Source: Amycolatopsis dendrobii (lineage in GTDB: Bacteria; Actinomycetota; Actinomycetes; Mycobacteriales; Pseudonocardiaceae). Taken from it: a stretch of 64,000 nt of DNA. Below the pieces are notes generated by a model, which saw only the letters and a list, made by a program, of their open reading frames with translations, was not told the origin of the DNA and ran no database searches. Made by a program: the position numbers and the translations under genes. The stretch spans positions 310,001 through 374,000 of the forward strand of contig NZ_JACGZW010000001.1 in assembly GCF_014145675.1 (NCBI RefSeq), written 5' to 3'. How positions within the stretch are numbered: position 1 is the stretch's first letter; every line of letters starts with the position of its first letter. This document shows positions 17,407 to 26,288 of the stretch, piece by piece.

Positions 17407-19077
17407 ATGGGGATCGAGAATTTCGAGCCGGTCGTGTCGGCTGCGCTGCCGGACATTGTCGCGCTCGTGCCCAAAGAGCCCGCTGGTCGCCTTGGCCGGT
17501 GGGAGCCGAAGGGGTATTCGCGGCACGGCACGAGGGTCCAAGCGGCACTGGACGAGATCGGCGACGTTCTTGCTGAACGGCTGCTGGGTGCGCTGGAACT
17601 GACTGTCGATCAGTTGGCCGTGGACATCCCGCCCGATCTTGTGTCCGGACTGGCTCAATCGACCGTCACGCGGTACGTCACCGGGTGGATGGGCGATGAG
17701 CAGTGCGCCACGAAGCAGGCAGTGGCCATCGTCGAACAGGTGCACCCCGGCGCGGCTGATCGCGTGGTAGAGCTGTTCGAAGCGTTGCGGGACAAGGCGG
17801 CTGTGCCGGATGCGACCGGTGATGAAGCGGAGATCGCTGCGCAGCACGGTGCCGCGCATTTCGCTCTGGCCGTGATCGTGTCGACCGCGGTGCTGCGCTC
17901 GTTGGGCACTGCTGTGGCCGGTGAGGCGCCCGCGATCGTCGGTGTGGCGCTGGGTGCTACGGCGATCGTGTTGCCGACGGTGCCCAAGCCGCTTGGCTAC
18001 GCGGCGGCGGTGCTGGCGAAGCGGCGCGCTGAATACCTGCTGCCGCAGTCTTCCTCGACGTCGGCGGCGGTAACGGACCACCGGTTCTGGATCACCGAAG
18101 GTTCGGTTCCCGCGAATGCCGATTTCTCCGGCAACGGCCTGGTCGCCGCAGTGGAAGACGGAGTGGTGATCCGGACGGGCGTGGCCGAAGGCCACGTGCC
18201 GATATCGATGCACGTGCTGACCGGTCCGCCCGAGGAACTCGATCTCGTCGGCTGGGACGAGGTCGTCGAGATCAGTTGGACCGCGTCGGAGGGCGGTGCC
18301 GTCTTGTCCGGGATCGAATCCGGATACGGCCGCCGCTGCTGGGAAACGCCGCCGTGGCCGGGCGACTACCGGATCCGCGTGCAGGTGACCGGCCGCGACG
18401 ATGCCGAAGACTCCTGTCATCTGGTCATGTGGCAGGCGCCGGCCACACCCGAGGTAGTGCACAAGAAGACGGACCGGCTCGGTCATCGGCTGCGTGGGGA
18501 ACCTGAACCACCTCTGGTGATCGCACCCGACGCCGAGCACCGCTGGATCGAGAAAAGCTCACTCGGCGAAGCCGCCACGATCACCGTTGTGCGCGGCCTC
18601 ACTCCGGAGGAAGTGATCAGTACCCTCGGCGGCGACCCAGCGGCCCCGGTGTCGATCACGTCGATCGCCGAGCGGCCCGCGTGGCAACGGTTCAGTCTCC
18701 CAGGGCACGGGTACGTGCCGCTGCTGGCCGTGCTTGAGGTGGACGACGTGGTGCTGGCCGTCGAGGACAACGGCTTCCAAGGCGCCGACCGTGACAGACT
18801 GACCGCGCTGTCGCGCAACGGAAAGGCCGCGAGCCTGTACTGGAACGTCAACGCCAACTTCCAACTCGCCCTGGCCGAGCGCGGACAGTTGTCGTACGCG
18901 GGCCATCCGGGTCATGACCCCGGCGCGCCGCACTGTGAAGACCTGGACTTCGACGACTTCCGGCACCGCAACGCGAAGGGCCTGACAGTGATCGCCCGCT
19001 TCGCCGGTCGCGGCATCACCGCGGACAACCTGGCCGCGATCTACGCGGCCGACGAGGCCTACGTCCTGCGGGGATAA
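17407..19077 (+). CDS. large protein of unknown function with a DUF6461-like C-terminal part
   Basis: 556 aa, not assignable to an enzyme. Residues 1-140 look alpha-helical and hydrophilic. Residues about 150-205 are hydrophobic (AHFALAVIVSTAVL, then a small-residue helix), possibly two membrane helices. Residues 220-370 form a beta-rich domain ending in YRIRVQVTGRDDAEDS and MWQAPATPEVVH. Residues 385-556 resemble the DUF6461 family: a TVVRGLTPEEV segment, then VEDNGFQG and a final AIYAADEAYVLRG. It stands alone, with no close upstream partner, at the edge of a decayed region that held mobile DNA. No catalytic motif is visible; a sensor or immunity role would be speculation. Confidence 0.7.
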   Translation: MGIENFEPVVSAALPDIVALVPKEPAGRLGRWEPKGYSRHGTRVQAALDEIGDVLAERLLGALELTVDQLAVDIPPDLVSGLAQSTVTRYVTGWMGDEQCATKQAVAIVEQVHPGAADRVVELFEALRDKAAVPDATGDEAEIAAQHGAAHFALAVIVSTAVLRSLGTAVAGEAPAIVGVALGATAIVLPTVPKPLGYAAAVLAKRRAEYLLPQSSSTSAAVTDHRFWITEGSVPANADFSGNGLVAAVEDGVVIRTGVAEGHVPISMHVLTGPPEELDLVGWDEVVEISWTASEGGAVLSGIESGYGRRCWETPPWPGDYRIRVQVTGRDDAEDSCHLVMWQAPATPEVVHKKTDRLGHRLRGEPEPPLVIAPDAEHRWIEKSSLGEAATITVVRGLTPEEVISTLGGDPAAPVSITSIAERPAWQRFSLPGHGYVPLLAVLEVDDVVLAVEDNGFQGADRDRLTALSRNGKAASLYWNVNANFQLALAERGQLSYAGHPGHDPGAPHCEDLDFDDFRHRNAKGLTVIARFAGRGITADNLAAIYAADEAYVLRG

Positions 19078-19583
19078 CCGCCGAACCCCGTCACCGACGC
19101 CACCGAGTCTGCCCGCGGCTTCTCGAGCGGAAAGGGTTCGGGGTGGTCGATTCCTTCTCGTGTCGCGCATGGGACACCTACCTTTCCTTCAAGCCGATCG
19201 GCGGCATCAGGAAAGGCCGACTCGACGCCGCCGATCTGGAGGCAGCACGCGTCTTCGCCGAAAGCCTGCGATCTCGGGCCGGCACCACGTCCTGACCGCG
19301 TACCGAGCAGTCGGGCGGCAGTTCCGCTTCGGGTGTTCAGCGTTGTTGTCGCGGTTGGATGCGCCGCCGCGCGCTTCACATCGGGGACTTGGAAACGTTG
19401 TACGTACAACGATTTCTGACAGTCTACTCAGGACCGAGGAGGGTGTTGCGCGGCCGAGGGCGTCGGGCGAGCCGGTTGATCAAGCCGACGGCGGACGGTT
19501 CTCGCTGTCCGGCAGGGGACCGTGTAGTTACGGCGCGGCACTGCGGCCTGGTCCCGTCGACACTTTCCGAGCACGGGACGCGT
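19078..19583 (+). other. gene-poor decayed stretch
   Basis: About 500 bases without a convincing gene. Frames on both strands are short, Arg-rich and lack family features. One 50-codon frame (19143-19295) is listed separately. The right end runs into the IS110 fragment. It looks like the left part of the graveyard that extends to the tRNA gene. Confidence 0.5.
19143..19295 (+). CDS. possible 50-codon ORF or gene fragment
   Basis: A GTG-initiated frame encodes VVDSFSCRAWDTYLSFKPIG and then an amphipathic ADLEAARVFAESLRSRAG helix before TGA. Residue composition is protein-like and the frame stays open some way upstream without a start. There is no ribosome binding site near the GTG, so it may be the end of a broken gene rather than a working one. 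Function unknown. Confidence 0.2.
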   Translation: MVDSFSCRAWDTYLSFKPIGGIRKGRLDAADLEAARVFAESLRSRAGTTS

Positions 19584-19850
19584 GACTCGCTATTGGCTGG
19601 CATCGACGGGTCCGAGAATCTCAATGACGTCGCGGTGGTCGATGCGAGCGGCACGTTAGTGCGGCGCGCGCGGATACCGGAGACGCCCGAGGGAGTGGAA
19701 GAGCTGCTGCAGCTTCTGCACGGGCTGAGTACCAGCCACCGTCACAGCCGCCGCGCGGTCCCGGTCGCGATCGAGACCACCGTCAGCCTGCTGGTGGAGA
19801 AACTCTGGTCCGTGCGGCAACCGGTGCACGTGATCCATCCGGTCTTCGGA
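19584..19850 (+). mobile_element. IS110-family transposase N-terminal fragment
   Basis: The frame reads LLAGIDGSENLNDVAVVD and then VPVAIETTVSLLVEKL, ending near VHVIHP. These are the first and second acidic motifs of the RuvC-like DEDD domain of IS110 transposases; the family usually reads GIDWAxxxH here. Roughly 90 residues are left of about 400. The only nearby start is TTG at 19593, with no clear ribosome site. Similarity stops abruptly near 19850, where minus-strand phage-like coding begins, so the fragment ends at a recombination junction. Non-functional. Confidence 0.7.
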
Positions 19851-19854
19851 CTGA

Positions 19855-20164
19855 GCAGGCACGTCACCTGCACGAGCGGGAGCGCCTGCTCGAACTTCGC
19901 GGGCAACTCGGCCACCACGCGGATTCCGCCGAGACGCCCGGCCAGCCACGACACGACCAGCGCCTCGGCATCGATCACCCGGTCGGCGGTCTTGGCCGTG
20001 ATCTTACGCGACGCGACTGATGTCTTGGCCGGTTCGTCGCCCGGCTGGTCCGCGTAGCGGGCGCGGCCCTCATTGACCATGATCGCTGCTTCGGCGTCGC
20101 CGACGTCGACGGTCTTGCCGACCTGCGTGTCGTCGCGGTGGAACGCGACAATCACCTTGGCCAT
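19855..20164 (-). pseudogene. fused phage structural-protein remnant
   Basis: An ATG at 20164 follows a near-perfect AAGGAGG. The first 45 residues (MAKVIVAFHRDDTQVGKTVD, then EAAIMVNEGRARYAD) resemble the small head-associated proteins of actinophages. About 65 residues in, without a stop, the sequence becomes VIDAEALVVSWLAGRL and VVAELPAKFEQALPLVQV. That looks like the start of a tail-terminator/minor-tail protein, normally encoded separately and further downstream in phages. An internal deletion has therefore joined a head gene to a tail gene. Similarity ends near 19865 at the IS110 fragment. The frame runs on into that fragment without meaning. Both family assignments are from memory and need a search. 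Confidence 0.5.
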
Positions 20165-20401
20165 GAGCCTCCTTATTCCACAATACCCTTTTGCCTTGTA
20201 TGCCCGTATTGATGTCATGAGATCTTAGCGGCGAATTTGACCGATTCCGGAACTTGCGGCGAAATAAAGCCGCTCTTCCCAGTAATCTTGTCCATCAGCG
20301 GCTTCACTCGAACGGATCATGCTTTCCCTGATGTGCTCGGTTAGCGTTCGAGGAACGGAGGCCAAAGTCGTCGCGTGTGTCGACAGCCCGAGGGGGGGAC
20401 T

Positions 20402-20749
20402 GTGGATCCGAGCGCTGTTCGTTCGCTCCCTGCGGCAGCGCTTCGCGATGCGCCGCGCCTGGATTGCCTTCAGGAAACTACGGACCTCGTACCGCTGACG
20501 TGGCGATTGGCAGCACGTTCCAGCGACGGCCGGACACTGGTCTTCCTGGTGAACCTGGGAGAACAGAAAGTCGAAAAGGTCGTCGGCGCCCGCGTGGCCG
20601 AGACCGCCGCATCGGTATCCGTGATCATCTACGGGAAATTGTATGGATCGACCATGGATCACGCTGCCCATTCGCTGATCGGACAGTTCATGGTTGATCT
20701 CGAATCGCCGATCGGCGGACGCGGCGTATCTGGCTCTCCTGAAAAGTAG
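20402..20749 (+). CDS. small hypothetical protein upstream of secreted protein
   Basis: 115 aa, GTG start behind a run of seven G (AGGGGGGGAC). The protein has a short helical N-terminus, then beta-rich stretches (SSDGRTLVFLVNLG, SVSVIIYGKLYGS, QFMVDLESPIG) and no signal peptide. I do not recognise a family. It ends 23 bp before the secreted protease-like gene, so the two probably share a transcript. Base composition is lower in G+C than the surroundings, as in the following gene, which suggests they were acquired together. Confidence 0.55.
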   Translation: MDPSAVRSLPAAALRDAPRLDCLQETTDLVPLTWRLAARSSDGRTLVFLVNLGEQKVEKVVGARVAETAASVSVIIYGKLYGSTMDHAAHSLIGQFMVDLESPIGGRGVSGSPEK

Positions 20750-20772
20750 GGAACTGCTGCACGAGGGGAATA

Positions 20773-22044
20773 ATGAAACGGCGAAGATTCATCCCTGTCC
20801 TCAGTGCTGTCCTAACGATCGCCGGGTTGACGGCATCGTATTCGACCGCAAACGCCAGTGATAATGCAACCGTCTCCTATACTGCCCAAGGGATCCAGGA
20901 CTCAATCGTCCACAATCCGGACGATTACGCAGGCGTTTACTGCACGCGCGACACCAACACTCTTCACGTGACAGTGACACGTGAGGCGTTGTCAAAAATC
21001 TCCGCGCTCTACAGCCGTGTTCGATCCGTGAAATTTCAGGACGCCGCATCGCCTGCGCAGCCTGCTGCCGCGGTCAAGATCGAACCGGTGCGCTACAGCC
21101 GGTCCGACCTTGCCCGGGTCATGGCCTTTGTCCGCTCGGCCGAGCCGTGGGCTACGGTCACCCGCGACACCCTTGCAACATGGGGCATCGACTCGGCTGC
21201 AGACAAGGTCCAGATCGGCGTCACGAAGATCACGGCCGAGACCAGGGACGCTGCGGCTAAAGCATTCGGCGACAAGGTCGAACTGGTCCAGTAGGCACGC
21301 GACTCCTCGGCCATCAAGCTCACTCGCGTTCCGAGCAAGCCGCAGACGATTCTCGCGGCAGGGAAACCGAAACCCGGGAAGACCGTTTCCGGGGACAGCG
21401 CCGCCGTCGCGGCAACGGCCGGGCCGCCGCTTTTGGATTCCGAGCCCTATATCGGAGGCGACCGGATTTGGCGGGAGGTGGACCCGGGCGGGCAGCAGTT
21501 CATCGAGGAATGCACTGTGGCCGGCGTCTGGGACACGGGTGCCCAGGCCATGGCGTCGGCTGGCCATTGCCAAAGCCTCAACCACTCGTGGCAGCAGGGT
21601 TACTACGACGTAGACGCGAACAAGTTGTACTACACCGGCGGAATGGGAACCGTCTTCGTGAATGCCTTCACCGAGGGCGGTTCCGACTCGCAACTGCTTG
21701 ACGCCGGAAACTATCAGAAAGACGTGTGGTCCACCACCTCCGGCACTCTTCACGGAGAGCCCGTCGGCGGGGTCGCGAATGCAATCCAAGGCCGGCAAGT
21801 ATGCCTCGGCGGATCCTTCTCCGGAACTCAGTGCTCCGGCGTGGTGGCGATCGCGGACCAGTGCTCCAACGTCGAGGGACCGAACCCGGACACCGTGGGT
21901 TCGCTTGGATGTGGACGCGTCGTTTCGATAGGCGGGTTCGTGGGCTTGTTTGAGTTGCTTGAGAATACCCCCGAGGGCGCATGGCAAAAAATTTCCAGCC
22001 GTCCAGTATTCCCGTGTGGAGAAATCGCCTGTCCTGCACTGTAG
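20773..22044 (+). pseudogene. secreted trypsin-like (S1) protein interrupted by in-frame TAG
   Basis: The ATG follows GAGGGG. A basic N-terminus and hydrophobic stretch ending ANA give a signal peptide (about 1-28). Residues 30-173 resemble the propeptide of actinomycete S1 proteases (KVQIGVTKITAETRDAAAKA). At 21292-21294 a TAG ends translation, yet the same frame continues for 249 codons with protease-like sequence. It contains SAGHC (catalytic His region), GGSDSQLLD (likely Asp region) and a disulfide loop QVCLGGSFSGTQC. The GDSGGP serine motif that should follow is absent in all three frames, and the C-terminus is unfamiliar. So the protein lacks its nucleophile and is split by an amber codon: most likely a pseudogene, unless the TAG is a sequencing error. 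Confidence 0.65.
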
Positions 22045-22459
22045 GTTGGCGGGTCGCCTGGCGGTCGCATGCGCGTGGCGGTGAGCGTGAACAGTTTCGT
22101 GTGAACCGATACAGGCCAGCGGTGGGCGAGCTGCAGTCCGGGGTGTCCCGCGCCATTAGACCGTCGGCCTGTTCGACGGTTGCGATCATGGTCGCAGTCG
22201 GCCTGAGTCCTTCGCGCACCAGGGCGTCGGGTCGAATCCGGCGATGCCGTGTAGGTCGGTGCAGGCGTCCATGGCGGACGACTCGATCTCGGCGACCAGC
22301 TGCGCGCTTGAAGGCGTCGATCCCACCTAGGTCAAGCAGTTGGATGACCGCCGCCGACAGAGCCTCCTGCGTCCGCTCATCCCACGTCCGGACGTGGCCC
22401 CCATGTGGTCCCCAAGCGTGCTAGACGATCCGACTGAAGGCTTGTCCATGCTTAAGACA
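22045..22459. other. non-coding or decayed stretch
   Basis: No intact gene is seen. On the minus strand around 22220-22400 two frames, joined by one frameshift near 22310, give plausible protein: ALSAAVIQLLDLGGIDAFK, then RAQLVAEIESSAMDACTDLH. This suggests a dead gene whose family I cannot name. Confidence 0.4.
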
Positions 22460-22497
22460 AAAAAGCCGCCCGACCTGGGCTTTCACCCAAGTCAAGC
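22460..22497 (-). terminator. intrinsic terminator of tRNA-Pro
   Basis: On the minus strand a 12-bp stem (GCTTGACTTGGG with CCCAGGTCGGGC, including G-U pairs) and a 6-base loop are followed by GGCTTTTTT. It lies 16 bases beyond the 3' end of the tRNA. Confidence 0.8.
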
Positions 22498-22512
22498 CGC
22501 TCTCTCGTCCGG

Positions 22513-22586
<74 letters not shown>

Positions 22587-22812
22587 GACTCCTCACTCCC
22601 CGAGGAACCCCTCGTGAAGTGCGATGCGACTACTCTAGCGGGTCCTCAAACGGCCCCTGCAACGAGGTCTCCTTTACCTTCTGACCTGCGCAAACCAACA
22701 GATCAAGGTCAACAGTGCCGCGGCGGGGACAGCACCGCCGTGATCAACCGACGCCCGCATGCAAAACAGCCCCGGTCCCACGCGAGGGACCGGGGCTGGA
22801 CAGCAAACCCCG

Positions 22813-23583
22813 TCAGCGGCCGGTGAACCGGGCCTTCCCGGGACCCTCGGCCAGGAACGACTTCACCGCACTCCGCAAGTCCTCGGTGTCGTACAGGTCT
22901 GCCGCGATGGCCGTCACGTGCGCGTTCGCCTCCGGGACCCCGCCGTGTTCGAAGTGCTCCAGGATCCGCTTCGTAGCGGCATGCGCCTGGGTAGGTCCCT
23001 CGGCGAGCTGGCGGGTGAATTCCCGGGCAGCGGCGTCGAAACCCTCGTCCGGCAGCACCCGGTTGACGACGTTCCACCGCTCCAGTGTGGCCGCGTCAAA
23101 GGGAGAGCCGGTGAAGACGAACTCCTTCGCGCGGGCGACCCCGGCCCGGGCGGCGAGGCGTTGGGTGCCGCCCATTGTGGGGGTCAGTCCGACGACCTTT
23201 TCGACCAAGCCGAACTTCGCGCGGGAGGAAGCCAGCAGCAGATCGCAGGCCATCGCTACCTCGAAAGCCCACGTCAGGCACAGGCCGTGGGCGGCGAACA
23301 CCGTCGGGAACGGCAGTGCGGCGAGGCGGTCGGGCACGGTCAGCAACTCGTCGAAGAGAACCTTGGCTTCTTCGGCGGAGGACTGCGCGTCGAAGAGAGC
23401 CACATCGACACCGCCGCTCACGACGCGGCCTTCGGCGCGGATCAGGAGGGCTCGGGCGGGGGTTTCCTCCAGTGAGCCGATCGCGTCGAGAAGCGCGTCC
23501 TGGAGCGGCTTCGTGTACAGGTTGAGCGGCGGCTCGTCGATGGTGAGCACGGCGAGCCCGCCGTCGCGTTCCAGTTTTGTCAT
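22813..23583 (-). CDS. enoyl-CoA hydratase/isomerase (crotonase) family protein
   Basis: 256 aa, the usual length for the family. Crotonase features are seen in order: an N-terminal beta strand LAVLTIDEPPLNLYT, a first oxyanion-hole region around GRVVSGGVDVALF, and a second around AAHGLCLTWAFEVAMACD. The active-site segment AKFGLVEKVVGLTPTMGGTQRL has Glu in place typical of hydratases. Its start codon overlaps the stop of the PaaX-type regulator (ATGA), so the pair is one operon. Likely a step in beta-oxidation of an aromatic or fatty acyl-CoA; the substrate is unknown. Confidence 0.88.
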   Translation of the reverse strand: MTKLERDGGLAVLTIDEPPLNLYTKPLQDALLDAIGSLEETPARALLIRAEGRVVSGGVDVALFDAQSSAEEAKVLFDELLTVPDRLAALPFPTVFAAHGLCLTWAFEVAMACDLLLASSRAKFGLVEKVVGLTPTMGGTQRLAARAGVARAKEFVFTGSPFDAATLERWNVVNRVLPDEGFDAAAREFTRQLAEGPTQAHAATKRILEHFEHGGVPEANAHVTAIAADLYDTEDLRSAVKSFLAEGPGKARFTGR

Positions 23584-24470
23584 GCTTGGTCCTCGTTCGC
23601 GGTGAGTTGGTCCCAGTACGCCTGTGCGGCCGGCCGCCATTCCACGTGTTTGCGGTGGAACAGTTCGGCTGCCTTGGCTCCGCTCCAGCTCGCGGGCAGC
23701 AGTTCCGCGGGCAGTTGCGGGTCGAGGAACGGGAAACGCCGCCACTCGTGCACGAGTTCGGTCTGCGCGCGCAGCACCGCTTGCGCGCCGGACGGCGAGA
23801 CGCCGGTGAAGCGGTCGATGAAGTCCTCGTACCGGTCGGTCAGCTCGGACAGGTCCCACGACCGCGCGACCATGCTTTCCTGGTCGCCGATCGCGCCGTA
23901 CTCCGCGGTGAAGGACATCGCCTGCGCTTCGAGGCCCAGTTCGGCGACGATCTTCTGCGCCTCGGGCTCGCGGCTGGGATCGGGGCTCACCCAGACGCCC
24001 GCTACCGGCGAACCGAAGCCGGCCCAGGTGAGCCGCGTGCGGAGGCGGTGCCGCAGGTCGCGTTTCGCCTCCGGCACCGAGACGATCAGCATCAGCCAGC
24101 GGTTCTCCCAGGCGCGCGCGTCGCGGCCGAAGGCGTATATGCGTTCGGCGCCTTCGGTGAGCAGCCGGCGCCCCGGCGGGGTCAGCGACCACCGGACGCG
24201 GCGGCCGATGCGCTCCGACACCAGCCAGCCCTCGCCCGCGGACCGGGCGAGCGCCTGCCGCGCGGACTTCTCCTCGATGTCGAGCATGCCGAGGGATTCG
24301 ACCAGCATCGACGTCCACACCGGACGGTCGCGGGGCAGCACGTACTCGCCCAGCACGGTCATCAGCAGCGACCGCGCGCTCGCGTGGCTCACCTCGCGCC
24401 GTCTGCTGACGGTCGGCCGGGGAGCCCGCTGCTTCCCCCGTCCGAACGGGACCGGGGCGGGTTCCGCCAT
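23580..24470 (-). CDS. PaaX-family transcriptional regulator
   Basis: 296 aa. An N-terminal winged helix (LLMTVLGEYVLPRDRPVW, then SARQALARSAGEGWL) is followed by the PaaX-type central domain (RRLLTEGAERIYAFG, WLMLIVSVPEAKRDLRHRLR, WAGFGSPVAGVWVSP) and the C-terminal PaaX_C helices. PaaX proteins repress acyl-CoA catabolic operons and respond to CoA thioesters such as phenylacetyl-CoA. Being first in an operon with a crotonase suggests control of that enzyme and of itself. The promoter must lie in the 121 bp shared with the divergent ABC-F gene; no operator is obvious there. Confidence 0.88.
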   Translation of the reverse strand: MAEPAPVPFGRGKQRAPRPTVSRRREVSHASARSLLMTVLGEYVLPRDRPVWTSMLVESLGMLDIEEKSARQALARSAGEGWLVSERIGRRVRWSLTPPGRRLLTEGAERIYAFGRDARAWENRWLMLIVSVPEAKRDLRHRLRTRLTWAGFGSPVAGVWVSPDPSREPEAQKIVAELGLEAQAMSFTAEYGAIGDQESMVARSWDLSELTDRYEDFIDRFTGVSPSGAQAVLRAQTELVHEWRRFPFLDPQLPAELLPASWSGAKAAELFHRKHVEWRPAAQAYWDQLTANEDQA

Positions 24471-24591
24471 CGCTTTTCACCGACCTCACTGCTCTTGTTG
24501 GACCCGGCAACCCGCCCAGAGTACCCACTCGGAGTGACTGAGCCGACACGCGGCACGCGGCGCGAGGGCGCCCCGTAAACTCGGCTCCGAT

Positions 24592-26229
24592 ATGAGCGCC
24601 ACACTCGTCGCGAAGGACCTGGCCGCGGGCCACGGTGACCGCGTTCTCTTCTCCGGTCTCGATCTCGTCGTCGCCCCTGGCGAGGTGATCGGGCTGGTCG
24701 GCGTCAACGGCGCCGGGAAGTCCACCCTGCTCCGCACGCTCGCCGGGCTGGCCCGCCCCGAATCTGGGGAGGTCCGGCTGAACCCGCCGACCGCCACTGT
24801 CGGGCATCTGCCCCAGGAACCGGAGCGGCGCGAGGGGGAGTCGGTGCGCGCATTCCTCGCGCGGCGCACCGGAGTCGCGGCCGCGCAAACCGCACTCGAC
24901 GCGGCGACGGATGCGCTTGCCGCGGGTGCGGACGGCGCCGACGACGCATACGGCGCCGCGCTGGACCGCTGGCTCGCGCTCGGCGGCGCCGACCTGGACG
25001 ACCGGGCCGGCGAGGTCGCGGCGGACCTCGGGCTGGCCGTCGACCTCGATCAGCCGATGGTCTCGCTGTCGGGCGGGCAGGCCGCGCGCGCCGGGCTGGC
25101 GTCGCTGCTGCTCAGCCGCTACGACGTCTTCCTGCTCGACGAGCCGACGAACGACCTCGACCTCGACGGGCTCGCCCGGCTGGAGCGGTTCGTCGCCGGG
25201 CTGCGCGCGGGCACCGTGCTGGTGAGCCACGACCGCGAGTTCCTCGCCCGCACCGTCGACCGCGTGGTGGAACTGGACCTCGCGCAGCGCCAGGTGAAGG
25301 CGTACGGCGGCGGGTACGAGTCCTATTTGGAGGAACGGGCGCTCGCGCGGCGGCACGCGCGCGAGGACTACGAGGAATATGCCAATACCCGTGCGGCGCT
25401 GGAGGCCCGGGCGGGCATGCAGCGCGCGTGGATGGAGAAGGGCGTCAAAAACGCGCGCCGCAAGGCGACCGACAACGACAAGGCCGGGCGCAAATTCCGC
25501 AGCGAGGCCACCGAGAAACAGGCCTCGAAGGCGCGCCAGACGGACCGGATGATCGAGCGGCTCGAGGTCGTCGAGGAGCCCCGCAAGGAGTGGGAGCTGC
25601 GGATGGAGATCGCGGCCGCGCCGCGCGCGGGCGCGGTGGTCGCGACGCTGCGGGGCGCGGTCGTGCGGCGCGGCGAGTTCACGCTCGGACCGGTGGACCT
25701 GCAGATCGACTGGGCGGACAAGGTCGCCATCACCGGCGCGAACGGCGCGGGAAAGTCCACCTTGCTGGCGGCGCTGCTCGGCCGGCTGCCGCTGGACGAG
25801 GGCGACGCCGCGCTCGGCCCGGGCGTGGTGGTCGGCGAGGTCGACCAGGCCCGCAGGCTGTTCCTCGGCGACCTCCCGCTGGCGGACGCGTTCGCGCAGG
25901 AGGTCCCGTCGCTCGCCGACGCGGAAGTCCGTACCCTGCTGGCGAAATTCGGGCTCAAGGCCGCGCACGTGCTGCGCCCGGCCGCGACGCTCTCGCCCGG
26001 CGAGCGCACCCGCGCGGCGCTGGCGCTGCTGCAGGCGCGCGGCGTCAACCTGCTGGTGCTGGACGAGCCGACCAACCACCTGGACCTGCCCGCGATCGAG
26101 CAGCTCGAATCCGCATTGGACAATTACCCGGGCACGCTGCTGCTGGTGACGCACGACCGCCGGATGCTGGACGCGGTTTCGGTGACGCGCCGGCTGGAAG
26201 TCGGCGGGGGCAAGGTTTCCGAGCGTTGA
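24592..26229 (+). CDS. ABC-F family ATPase (ribosome-associated type)
   Basis: 545 aa, two ATP-binding cassettes in one chain and no membrane segments. NBD1 has GVNGAGKST, signature LSGGQAARAGL and DEPTNDLDLDGL. NBD2 has GANGAGKST, a signature-like LSPGERTRAAL and DEPTNHLDLPAIEQL. The roughly 80-residue charged inter-domain linker (ARKATDNDKAGRKF and neighbours) is the arm that reaches the ribosomal E/P site in ABC-F proteins. Family members relieve stalled ribosomes or protect against antibiotics. Which applies here cannot be told, although the nearby NRPS/PKS cluster makes resistance thinkable. It converges on the formyltransferase gene across a hairpin. Confidence 0.9.
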   Translation: MSATLVAKDLAAGHGDRVLFSGLDLVVAPGEVIGLVGVNGAGKSTLLRTLAGLARPESGEVRLNPPTATVGHLPQEPERREGESVRAFLARRTGVAAAQTALDAATDALAAGADGADDAYGAALDRWLALGGADLDDRAGEVAADLGLAVDLDQPMVSLSGGQAARAGLASLLLSRYDVFLLDEPTNDLDLDGLARLERFVAGLRAGTVLVSHDREFLARTVDRVVELDLAQRQVKAYGGGYESYLEERALARRHAREDYEEYANTRAALEARAGMQRAWMEKGVKNARRKATDNDKAGRKFRSEATEKQASKARQTDRMIERLEVVEEPRKEWELRMEIAAAPRAGAVVATLRGAVVRRGEFTLGPVDLQIDWADKVAITGANGAGKSTLLAALLGRLPLDEGDAALGPGVVVGEVDQARRLFLGDLPLADAFAQEVPSLADAEVRTLLAKFGLKAAHVLRPAATLSPGERTRAALALLQARGVNLLVLDEPTNHLDLPAIEQLESALDNYPGTLLLVTHDRRMLDAVSVTRRLEVGGGKVSER

Positions 26230-26237
26230 CCAAAGCC

Positions 26238-26283
26238 TCGTGAGTTCCGGCGCCGGTGAGAGAACCGGCACCGGAACTCACGA
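26238..26283. terminator. bidirectional hairpin between convergent genes
   Basis: A 20-bp stem with one mismatch (TCGTGAGTTCCGG.GCCGGT) and a 6-base loop GAGAGA. It lies between the stops of the ABC-F gene and the formyltransferase gene. There is no T-run, as is common in high-GC actinomycetes. It belongs to the TCGTGAGT-type palindromes also found at 39114 and 39211. Confidence 0.75.
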
Positions 26284-26288
26284 ACTGC

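Noticed and set aside
20225-20671. 148-codon minus-strand frame opposite the small hypothetical gene
   Set aside because: The plus-strand frame has a better ribosome site and protein-like beta-rich composition; the minus frame has no family features.
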